Origin: Saprospiraceae bacterium
GTDB taxonomy: Bacteria > Bacteroidota > Bacteroidia > Chitinophagales > Saprospiraceae
Assembly: GCA_028277915.1 (NCBI GenBank)
Contig: JANQFJ010000126.1
Coordinates: forward strand, 1-37,603
Length of the DNA stretch: 37,603 nt
Direction: 5' to 3'
The notes below the pieces were generated by a model. The model worked only from the letters and a program-made list of their open reading frames with translations. It made no database searches and had not been told where the DNA came from. Shown here piece by piece: positions 9,131 to 15,933 of the stretch. Every line of letters begins with the position of its first letter. Position 1 is the stretch's first letter. The translations under genes and the position numbers were made by a program.

Positions 9131-9172
9131 AATGGTCGAAGCCAAAGTATAAATTCTTTGGTTTCGACCATT
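9131..9172 (-). terminator. intrinsic terminator of the 9180 gene, between convergent genes
   Basis: A 17-bp stem joins AATGGTCGAAGCCAAAG (9131-9147) to CTTTGGTTTCGACCATT (9156-9172), with one G-U pair and an 8-base loop. On the minus strand it is followed by TGTTTTTAAT, so it serves the 9180-9602 gene. It may also stop read-through from the plus-strand gene ending at 9055. Confidence 0.85.
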
Positions 9173-9179
9173 CTCGAAA

Positions 9180-9602
9180 TTATACGATTGTGAATTTTTT
9201 CGCCCAGACATCTACAGTACCTTTCTTTGGTAAGCGTGCTTTAGTGTTTTTAAAAGTAAATTCGTCGCCTACTGAGAGCTGACGAAGTGCCGCGTGCATT
9301 TTCTCGGTCAAACGATCAGATTTGCCATGAAAAGTTGTGGTTTTTCCATTTTTGGTGACTTTCAGGTCAAACTGGTAAATGACAGAGCCTTTGGCGCAAC
9401 CTTCAACACCAAGTTTTGTAGTGTTGGTGATGTCTTTTTTAGTCAATTTTCCACCAAATTTTCCAGCGAAAACGAGGTAAGCTCCACCAAAAATTTCGAA
9501 TTTAGCAGCCGCTTCAGCGTCCAAAGAAATATGTGCATTTACGGGCGGGTTATAAAATCCAGTTAGGAAAATGGTAGATACAGCTAAAAATAGTTTTTTC
9601 AT
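9180..9602 (-). CDS. secreted protein resembling the GldM C-terminal domain
   Basis: A 140-residue protein with a signal peptide (MKKLFLAVSTIFLTGFYNPPVNA, cleavage before HISL). The mature part has the pattern seen in the final domain of gliding protein GldM: a beta-rich stretch ending in YQFDLKVTKNGKTTTFHG, then LTEKMHAALRQLSVGDEFTFKNTKAR, then a DVWAKKFTIV end. GldM is the periplasmic T9SS shaft, but this is a free-standing copy of about one domain, so it is not GldM itself. One Cys is present. A strong promoter, a 21-bp-phased repeat and a good terminator show it is a regulated single-gene unit. Confidence 0.7.
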   Translation of the reverse strand: MKKLFLAVSTIFLTGFYNPPVNAHISLDAEAAAKFEIFGGAYLVFAGKFGGKLTKKDITNTTKLGVEGCAKGSVIYQFDLKVTKNGKTTTFHGKSDRLTEKMHAALRQLSVGDEFTFKNTKARLPKKGTVDVWAKKFTIV

Positions 9603-9630
9603 GATTTGCCTTTTTTGGTTAATAATACTT

Positions 9631-9663
9631 CAAATCTAAAAGGCTTTCGCTTCTGAATTTCAA
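9631..9663 (-). promoter_or_regulatory. promoter of the 9180-9602 gene
   Basis: The minus strand has TAGATTTG (9638-9631), a perfect TANNTTTG -7 box, and TTG at 9663-9661 as a -33 element with a spacer of 22 bp. The start codon is about 29 bp downstream of the -7 box. The repeated operator at 9666-9701 abuts the -33 element directly. Confidence 0.65.
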
Positions 9664-9665
9664 CA

Positions 9666-9701
9666 AGTAGAGCAACTCCCAAAAACAGTAGAGCAACTCC
9701 C
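9666..9701. promoter_or_regulatory. two 15-bp direct repeats, period 21 bp (candidate operator)
   Basis: AGTAGAGCAACTCCC occurs at 9666-9680 and identically at 9687-9701, with a 6-bp spacer. The 21-bp period places both copies on the same face of the helix. The position immediately upstream of the -33 element of the 9180-9602 promoter fits an activator site. The 15+6 layout resembles XylS-type (AraC family) sites, and the 21-bp period would also fit a LytTR regulator; the regulator is unknown. Confidence 0.6.
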
Positions 9702-9759
9702 TTTCCATCATATTAAAATTCCTACCTTGATCACCAATTAAAATGTATTTTCAAGGCTT

Positions 9760-10320
9760 ATGCTCCAATTTATCAACAAACATGCTACCGGGAAAAAAGT
9801 GCTCTTGTCCGTCATTATGGCAAATATCATTTACGCACTGATGGTTTTTGTGACAATTCCAAAAGTTTCAGCTTTTGGTGATGGCCTGAAAGTACTCGAC
9901 ATGGTGCCAACCGGCTACGATTTTGATTATGTCAAATCGCTTTTTGATAATTTAGGGGAGGAAGGGCGTGCTGTTTATCTGAAACAGCAAATCCCGCTGG
10001 ACTTGATTTATCCGTTTTTGTATGCGATAAGTAATTTATTATTGCTGGCCTATTTGCTGAAAAAATCAGGAATTCAAAAAACCAGGTTTTATTTCTTGTG
10101 TTTGATTCCGGTTGCCGGAAGAATATTTGATTATTTGGAAAACTTTGGAACGATTGGTTTACTCACGAAATATCCAGAGATTACACCATTTCAGGTTTCA
10201 ATCAATAATTATTTCACCATTCTGAAAAGTAGTTTCGTGACATTGTTTTTCATCGTATTAATTATCACTTTTTTGGTTTTCGTTTATAAAAAAATACAAG
10301 CCATACGTGCTGTAAACTGA
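9760..10320 (+). CDS. four-helix integral membrane protein of unknown function
   Basis: A 186-residue protein with hydrophobic helices at about 13-33, 82-101, 108-124 and 150-178. The extracytoplasmic loop between helices 1 and 2 (about 35-80) carries VPTGYDFDYVKSLFDNLGEEGR. The segment FLCLIPVAGRIFDYLENFG between helices 3 and 4 is distinctive. I recognise no named family. It starts 59 bp downstream of the 21-bp repeat at 9666-9701, so that element could serve it as well as the divergent secreted gene. It converges with the MNIO gene, with no terminator hairpin visible between them. Confidence 0.7.
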   Translation: MLQFINKHATGKKVLLSVIMANIIYALMVFVTIPKVSAFGDGLKVLDMVPTGYDFDYVKSLFDNLGEEGRAVYLKQQIPLDLIYPFLYAISNLLLLAYLLKKSGIQKTRFYFLCLIPVAGRIFDYLENFGTIGLLTKYPEITPFQVSINNYFTILKSSFVTLFFIVLIITFLVFVYKKIQAIRAVN

Positions 10321-10367
10321 GACATGAGAACAGGGTAGAAAGGTAATTTGTTTGTAGGTTTTAATAC

Positions 10368-11507
10368 TTATTTTCGAACAAACCCATGTTTCCACTTTTG
10401 AACGATTTGAAAAACTGTTTCAATCATCGTCGGTTCCCATTTTTCAATTTCCCATGCAGTTTTCGCCAAGGTGGAGGACTTTAGCCTGTTTTGGGCATCA
10501 ACATAATTTTTTGAATTTTCAAGGATTTCCGAGAGCTCAATTTGTTGATCGTGAAGTATTTTATCTTCAAGGGGTTTGCCCAATGGAATACTATTTTCAG
10601 CTAGAAATGATTTCTTTTTAATGTTCGGAAGCAAATCTTTTTTTTGCTTGATAATTCCATCCATCTTAATAAAATCTTTTTGAAATTGTATTTTGCTTTC
10701 TGGTGTTTCCAAGCCAAACCCAATTTGTTCCAAAACAACAAATTTCAAATTAGGGCATTTTTCGATCGTCTGATCTAACAATTGAAAAACTGCATCGGGA
10801 ACTGCATCATCGTGAGTATCCCTTCGAATCTTTTTTCCCTTCACAACTTCAGAATCTTCCCAGCTACCTCCTGAAATATGGATTTCCCGAACTAAATCCA
10901 ATGGATACAGTTTGATGATTTCTTTATATTCCACATCGAAATTATGCATCTGGCAATACAAATTGTGGAGATCAAGAATGATGAATCCGTTAACAGGTTC
11001 TACAAGTTGACTTAAAAAATCGCCGTGCCTTTTCACTTCCTCCAAAGAATAAGAAAAAGCCAAATTTTCCAATCCAACCGGGCAATTGCAAGCTTCTGAA
11101 ATTCTTTGCAGGCGATCTCTTCCAATTGCCAAAGTCACAGCCGTAAGTGGAACACCAATTGGCGCGCCTTTGTGAAAGTTTTCACCAGTCATAAAACCAA
11201 AATGTTCAGTGATATGATCAAAGTGAAAATTACCGGATATTTTTTTCAAATGATCTAACCAGTCCTGTTGCGCTGCTGACCATTTTCCGGAAAAAAGAGA
11301 AAAAAATATTCCGTGGCCAATCAACCTGTTCTGATTTCCAAAGGCAACCAACAATTCCACAAACCACCGAGGAATTTTTGGATGATTGTAAAGCACATCA
11401 AAGGACCATTCTATTGCCTGAACTTTTTCTGATTGGAAAAGCGGAAGCACTGCCTGCAAAATATTTGTATCAAGATTGCATGCGACTGAAGCTAATATTT
11501 TTGACAT
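10368..11507 (-). CDS. DUF692/MNIO-family multinuclear non-heme iron enzyme with C-terminal extension
   Basis: A 379-residue TIM-barrel enzyme of the DUF692/MNIO family (MbnB, TglH, ChrH, BufB), which oxidises Cys residues in ribosomal peptides. The metal-binding positions are present in order: GHG with His65, HITEH with Glu101/His102, GLEN with Glu147, LDLHN with Asp179 to Asn182, EIHISG with His210, RDTHDD with Asp230/His232, and VVLEQIG with Glu260. Residues from about 283 to the end are an extra domain beyond the usual ~280-residue barrel (SEILENSKNYVDAQNRL, then AWEIEKWEPTMIETV); it may replace the separate partner protein (MbnC/TglI/BufC type). It starts 15 bp after the Cys-rich lipoprotein gene, its probable substrate. 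Confidence 0.93.
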   Translation of the reverse strand: MSKILASVACNLDTNILQAVLPLFQSEKVQAIEWSFDVLYNHPKIPRWFVELLVAFGNQNRLIGHGIFFSLFSGKWSAAQQDWLDHLKKISGNFHFDHITEHFGFMTGENFHKGAPIGVPLTAVTLAIGRDRLQRISEACNCPVGLENLAFSYSLEEVKRHGDFLSQLVEPVNGFIILDLHNLYCQMHNFDVEYKEIIKLYPLDLVREIHISGGSWEDSEVVKGKKIRRDTHDDAVPDAVFQLLDQTIEKCPNLKFVVLEQIGFGLETPESKIQFQKDFIKMDGIIKQKKDLLPNIKKKSFLAENSIPLGKPLEDKILHDQQIELSEILENSKNYVDAQNRLKSSTLAKTAWEIEKWEPTMIETVFQIVQKWKHGFVRK

Positions 11508-11522
11508 GAGTTTAAGATATAT

Positions 11523-11708
11523 TTAACCCATCCCACAAGCTGGGCAATAATCTATATTTTTATGCTTTTGGGCATGATCAACTTCACAAGCTTCATCGCA
11601 AGATTTCAAATGAACATCACTTGAATCTTCAAAAAGTGAACATGAACTGACGGCGCCTATTGCAATTCCAACTGCGATTGCCTGAAGCAAAGTTTTTGAT
11701 AATTTCAT
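11523..11708 (-). CDS. small Cys-rich lipoprotein, probable precursor peptide of the MNIO enzyme
   Basis: A 61-residue peptide. The N-terminus is a lipoprotein signal (hydrophobic 6-20, lipobox VSSC with Cys23). The mature 38-residue part has four Cys in two pairs: C37-x3-C41 (CDEAC) and C55-x2-C58 (CPACGMG at the very end), with His33, His45 and His49 between or near them. Its place directly upstream of a DUF692/MNIO gene, the short length, and the signal peptide match the bufferin-type precursor layout, although the sequence is not like DUF2282 bufferins with EGKCG motifs. A TGGATTTG box at 11732-11739 (one mismatch to TANNTTTG) lies 24 bp upstream. Metal binding is inference. Confidence 0.85.
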   Translation of the reverse strand: MKLSKTLLQAIAVGIAIGAVSSCSLFEDSSDVHLKSCDEACEVDHAQKHKNIDYCPACGMG

Positions 11709-11881
11709 CGGTGTATAATTTTGATGAGTTACAAATCCACAGGAATGATAGAACTCCTGATTTCATTTTTAAAGACTAACGATCATTCTATAAAGGTTGG
11801 GTAAATGCCCTTTTTTAATTTTTCAGAAAAACTTTTCTCAAAAAGTGATCTTTAATTTTAACTTTATCGAAAATAGAAACC

Positions 11882-13015
11882 ATGAAAGTTGGCGATAAAC
11901 ATTACAGAACTATCTGGATGGAAAACCGCAAACCAAAATCTGTGTTTGTAATAGATCAAAGGCATTTGCCGCACCAGTTTGTTATCGAAGAAATCACTTC
12001 ATTGGACGCAATGTGTGTAGCGATTAAAGACATGCATGTCAGAGGAGCGGGCCTGATCGGAGCAGCAGCCGGATATGGAATGTATTTCGCAGCATTGGAA
12101 TTTGAAGGCAATCAATCACTAGAAACCCATTTTTTTGAAGCAGCGGAAAAACTCAAAGCTACCCGCCCCACAGCCATTGACCTGACCTGGGCTGTCAACA
12201 AACAATTAAGTGTTTTATCAAAAATCACGAACCTTGATGAGGTATCCACCAAAGCACTCCAAACAGCTCATGAAATTGCTGATTTGAATGCCGAACATGG
12301 TTTAAAAATCGGTGAACACGGTTCGTCATTGATCGAAACTATCGGTCAGCAAAAAAATGGAGAACCTGTAAATATTCTGACACACTGCAATGCGGGTTGG
12401 TTGGCTTTTGTGGATTATGGCTCTGCTACTTCTCCGATTTATCATGCTTTTGAAAAAGGTATTTCCGTTCATGTATGGGTAGATGAAACCAGACCACGAA
12501 ATCAGGGAGCAAGGCTCACTGCCTGGGAATTAAAGGAAATGGGCATCCCGCATACCGTCATTGCAGATAACACAGGCGGTCATTTGATGCAACATGGTAT
12601 GGTCGATATGGTCATTGTAGGATCTGACCGAACCACTTTTACGGGAGATGTTGCCAACAAAATCGGAACGTACCTCAAAGCTTTGGCTGCAAATGATAAT
12701 GGCATTCCATTTTATGTGACTTTGCCTTCTTCGTCAATAGATTGGGAAACGAAGAATGGTTTAAACGATATTCCGATAGAAGAACGAGGAGCTGAGGAAG
12801 TCAAATACATTCAAGGCCTTGTTGATAAAAAAATCTCCAAAGTATTGCTAACTCCAAAAGATAGCAAAGCAGCAAATTATGCCTTCGATGTTACGCCCGC
12901 TAGACTGGTGACCGGATTGATCACAGAACGAGGTATTTGCGAAGCCAATGCGGAAAGTATTTTTAACCTTTTTCCTGAAAGAAAACAATTTGAACACACT
13001 GTCAAAAATGAATAA
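11882..13015 (+). CDS. mtnA: S-methyl-5-thioribose-1-phosphate isomerase (MtnA), eIF2B-like fold
   Basis: A 377-residue isomerase of the methionine salvage pathway that turns 5-methylthioribose-1-phosphate into 5-methylthioribulose-1-phosphate. The catalytic Cys169 is in THCNAG, the catalytic Asp249 in VGSDRTTFTGDVANKIGTY, and RPRNQGARLTAWEL at 204-217 is the conserved substrate loop. At 54-60 the usual RGAP reads RGAG (VRGAGLIG), a small oddity in the phosphate-binding part. No other methionine-salvage gene is nearby. It is divergent from the MNIO pair, and its last 8 bp overlap the next gene. Confidence 0.9.
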   Translation: MKVGDKHYRTIWMENRKPKSVFVIDQRHLPHQFVIEEITSLDAMCVAIKDMHVRGAGLIGAAAGYGMYFAALEFEGNQSLETHFFEAAEKLKATRPTAIDLTWAVNKQLSVLSKITNLDEVSTKALQTAHEIADLNAEHGLKIGEHGSSLIETIGQQKNGEPVNILTHCNAGWLAFVDYGSATSPIYHAFEKGISVHVWVDETRPRNQGARLTAWELKEMGIPHTVIADNTGGHLMQHGMVDMVIVGSDRTTFTGDVANKIGTYLKALAANDNGIPFYVTLPSSSIDWETKNGLNDIPIEERGAEEVKYIQGLVDKKISKVLLTPKDSKAANYAFDVTPARLVTGLITERGICEANAESIFNLFPERKQFEHTVKNE

Positions 13016-13607
13016 TTGGCTCAAACCTATAGAACTTGAAGGGAAGTTTGTAAAATTGGTCCCTTTAAATTTCAATCATAAAAAAGGGATTTTAAATGCT
13101 GCAGCTGATGGTAATTTATGGGAGCTTTGGTACACTTCGGTTCCATCTGAAAAGACAATTGAACAGTACATCGACTTTGCTTTGAAAGAACAAAACCTTC
13201 GACGGTCACTACCCTTCGTCGTAATTGAAAAAAGCACAAACAAAATAATCGGTTCTACTAGATATTGCAACGCTGAACCAGAACACAAACGGCTGGAAAT
13301 CGGCTATACCTGGTACGCAAAAAGTTTCCAAAAAACTGGCGTAAATACAGAATGTAAATTTCTTTTGTTGCGATATGCCTTTGAAACGCTGGGAGCTATC
13401 GCTGTAGAGTTTAGAACACATTGGCACAATCACCCTTCTCGAAATGCAATCGAAAGGTTGGGAGCTAAACAAGATGGAATTTTAAGAAACCACAGGATAG
13501 AAATTGATGGCACCATCCGCGATACCGTTGTTTTTTCAATCATTGAAAACGAATGGAAAGCTGTCAAAAAATCGCTTGAATATAAAATGAACAAATACGG
13601 CACCTAA
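13008..13607 (+). CDS. GNAT family N-acetyltransferase, RimJ/RimL-like
   Basis: A 199-residue acetyltransferase of the Acetyltransf_3 (RimJ/RimL) group. The order is RLEIGYTWYAKSFQKTGVNTE (beta4-alpha3 region with the acetyl-CoA site), then EFRTHWHNHPSRNAIERLGAK with the Asn-x-x-S-x-x-A-I-x-R-L-G motif of this group, then a DGTIRDTVVFS end. It acetylates an amine on a protein or small molecule; the substrate is unknown. The start is ATG 13008, inside the mtnA stop region (ATGAATAA, 8-bp overlap), so the two are translationally coupled. Confidence 0.85.
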   Translation: MNNWLKPIELEGKFVKLVPLNFNHKKGILNAAADGNLWELWYTSVPSEKTIEQYIDFALKEQNLRRSLPFVVIEKSTNKIIGSTRYCNAEPEHKRLEIGYTWYAKSFQKTGVNTECKFLLLRYAFETLGAIAVEFRTHWHNHPSRNAIERLGAKQDGILRNHRIEIDGTIRDTVVFSIIENEWKAVKKSLEYKMNKYGT

Positions 13608-13622
13608 AACTTTAAAAATCTT

Positions 13623-14153
13623 ATGAAAAAAGTAATCCTGTACATCGCTGCAAGCATTGATGGTTATATCGCCAGAGCCGATGGTAATGTCGATTGGCTC
13701 GATGATCCCGACTATTTGGTTGAAGGTGAAGATATGGGTTACAGCGATTTTTATGCAAGCATTGACACGACTTTGATGGGCAATGCCACATACCAGGAGG
13801 TTTTAGGTTTCGATGTTCCCTTTCCCTATCCTGATAAAAAAAATTATGTTTTCAGCCGCTCCAAAAAGGAAAATGATGAAAATGTTGAATACATCAGCGA
13901 CGATATTGTTGCTTTTGCGAAGCAATTGAAAACACAACCAGGAAAAGACATCTGGCTCGTTGGCGGCGGAAAGATCAACACTATTTTTCTTGAAAATGGA
14001 TTAATCGACCAAATCATTTTAACTCTTGTGCCAATCACTTTGGGAAATGGAATTCCCATGTTCCAAAAAAATTCTATCGAAACAAAATTTAGCCTGGAAG
14101 CAAATAAAACTTTTCCAAATGGCATGGTTCAGTTGACTTTTAACAAAAAGTAA
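13623..14153 (+). CDS. dihydrofolate reductase family protein (RibD C-terminal domain)
   Basis: A 176-residue NAD(P)H-dependent reductase-like protein. The start MKKVILYIAASIDGYIA, the TTLMGNATYQE motif near residue 50-60, the IWLVGGGKINTIFLENGLIDQI motif and the VPITLGNGIPMF segment define the RibD-C/YwjB-YyaP group. This group resembles DHFR but is generally not the essential folate enzyme; its substrate is unknown. It lies 15 bp after the GNAT gene and ends the mtnA group. Confidence 0.85.
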   Translation: MKKVILYIAASIDGYIARADGNVDWLDDPDYLVEGEDMGYSDFYASIDTTLMGNATYQEVLGFDVPFPYPDKKNYVFSRSKKENDENVEYISDDIVAFAKQLKTQPGKDIWLVGGGKINTIFLENGLIDQIILTLVPITLGNGIPMFQKNSIETKFSLEANKTFPNGMVQLTFNKK

Positions 14154-14246
14154 ATAACAGATTTTTAATCTTTGTTAGTCTGAATTTTTAATTTAAAACA
14201 TAGAAGATATTTAAACTTTTGAGTAAGAAAATATCAATTCGATGAT

Positions 14247-15155
14247 TTAATTAGCGTAATTATTTAAAGACACTTGTGCCTGTTTAAAATTAATTCCCAA
14301 TTCTTTTTTAGCTAAATCATTGCGATAAATGACCTTTGCTTTTCCTTCGGGTTCCTGTTTATTGAGCATCAAAGTAATATCAGAAACAGGGTAACTCTCA
14401 CTCGAAAATAAATAATTTTTTCCGTGAATTCCTTTTGTCATGGCTGCTTTAAAAATGCCCTCTGCAACGTCCTCAACATCCACTATCCCAAAATCTACAT
14501 TTTCATCATAAAACATTTGGACAAATGGGTTTGGAGCAATTTTATTTTTGAAAAGATACTGCATTCCAATGGATGTAGAATCCTCTCTTTGCGACAATGC
14601 TTTTCCAACAACCCATACAGGTGATATTGTACTAATTTCAAAGCTTAAGTTTGGATTGTCTGCAATGAATTTCGCCTGAGCATACGGATGACTCTCTTCA
14701 CTTATAAACGAGTCCTTCTCATCAATTTGGCCACCTTGCGATTTGTTATCCGGAAGTAATGGAAAATTTGTATTTACCGCTGCAACTGAAGCGATGAAGA
14801 TTACCTTTTCGATCTCAGGCACTTTTTGGACGGTCTACAAAAAATTCTCAGTTCCCTTAATTGTCGGATTAAATAATTCAGCTTTTGGATCCTGAACATC
14901 CAATTTAAAAGGAGTGCCACCGTGAACGACGACATTACAGCCTTTCAGGAAGTCTTCAAGCTGAGATTTGTTTCCAACATTCAAAGCAATGATTTCCAGG
15001 TTCTTCAAATTTGGAAGTTGTTTTAGATGTTCATACTTCTCTTTTTTAGAAATATCTGTAGCAGATACTTTTACTTTGTATCCTTCACTCAAAAATTATT
15101 TAGTATTGTAACTTCCAATGTAGCCTGAGCCGCCAATAATTCCTACTGTTTTCAT
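14247..15155 (-). pseudogene. NAD-dependent epimerase/SDR-like gene broken by two in-frame stop codons
   Basis: Reading from ATG 15155 gives MKTVGIIGGSGYIGSYNTK and then TAA at 15096-15098. The same frame resumes with FLSEGYKVKVSATDI and runs to GTENFL, where TAG occurs at 14835-14837. The same frame then continues with TVQKVPEIEKVIFIASVAAV to a normal stop at 14247. Both stops replace likely Lys/Gln codons, and no frameshift is needed. The intact product would be an extended SDR (GxxGxxG Rossmann start, FIASVAAV strand, HPYAQAKF with the Y-x3-K catalytic pair) similar to NAD(P)-dependent epimerases or dihydroflavonol reductases. The frame is otherwise clean, which suggests recent inactivation or a sequencing artefact. 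Confidence 0.8.
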
Positions 15156-15220
15156 TTTCGTATTTTTAGTTTTTTATAAAAATTAAATTGTGATTGTTTA
15201 TTTGTGTTTTTTAGAAAAAG

Positions 15221-15838
15221 TTACTTCTGCTTCCATTGAAGAAAAATTTCAGTGATCAAAAGCGGAATCGCCCATGACATCCAAATCAAGGTCGAACCGG
15301 ATAATTCTTCTAAAGCTGATAATTCGTTTAACCATCGAAAGGAAACAAAAGCGAAGGTCACGACATAGCTTCTGATCATCCAATCTTTGTGCTGCCGGAT
15401 TTGCTTACGCCGGATTGAAATATAGGCCATCGTTGAGGTAGTGATCCAGGCAAAAGCCAATCCCTGCAAAGCAACCGCCCAATTTAAACTTAACTTCAAA
15501 CCCGTGGTCCAGGCCAGATAGGATGATGAAATAACTCCAATGAGAATTGCTGTGAGGTAGATGCGCCCCATCCATCGGTGAACGGTCAGGTATTTATTTC
15601 TGAAAGCTTTCCAAAATTGAAAAGGGCCGATAATTAAAGCTAAAAGGCCTCCGGAAATATGACTAATTAAAGTCCATTTGTAATCCACCCATCGACCAAA
15701 GACTTCATCGTCAAACCCAAAATAAGGCAAAGCATCTTTCAGGATAAACCTTCCTGCAAATACCACCAGAAAAATCCAAAACATCAATTTTAGATGAGCG
15801 TATGGCTTGGAAAGCGTAAAAATGCTGGATTGTTTCAT
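15221..15838 (-). CDS. DUF2306 family membrane protein
   Basis: A 205-residue protein with about six hydrophobic helices. The DUF2306 pattern is clear: HISGGLLALIIGPFQFW (residues 59-75), then RNKYLTVHRWMGRIYL, and later RRKQIRQHKDWMIRSYVVT with SFRWLNE. The family is integral to the membrane and has no assigned function; the conserved His residues might bind heme or metal, but this is speculation. The gene lies upstream of the broken epimerase on the same strand and downstream of a terminator. Confidence 0.85.
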   Translation of the reverse strand: MKQSSIFTLSKPYAHLKLMFWIFLVVFAGRFILKDALPYFGFDDEVFGRWVDYKWTLISHISGGLLALIIGPFQFWKAFRNKYLTVHRWMGRIYLTAILIGVISSSYLAWTTGLKLSLNWAVALQGLAFAWITTSTMAYISIRRKQIRQHKDWMIRSYVVTFAFVSFRWLNELSALEELSGSTLIWMSWAIPLLITEIFLQWKQK

Positions 15839-15881
15839 TTCGTTTTTTCAATTATTTGTTGCTTTAAGATATGAAAACAAT

Positions 15882-15909
15882 CCTTTGCCAGCCTCATGGC
15901 CGGCAAAGG
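15882..15909 (-). terminator. intrinsic terminator after the T9SS protein gene
   Basis: CCTTTGCC at 15882-15889 pairs with GGCAAAGG at 15902-15909; GCC/GGC continue the stem around a TCAT loop. On the minus strand it is followed by TTGTTTTC. It lies just after the stop of the leftward gene ending at 15934 and before the next leftward gene. Confidence 0.75.
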
Positions 15910-15933
15910 TGTTTTGGGGAAATGAAAAACATT

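Noticed and set aside
9760..10320. The membrane protein as a partner of the MNIO pair (BufD/DoxX-like)
   Set aside because: It is on the opposite strand, convergent, and shows no DoxX features.
14247..15155. Programmed readthrough or stop-codon recoding in the epimerase gene
   Set aside because: Two different stop codons (TAA and TAG) are involved, without nearby structures typical of recoding; loss of function is simpler.
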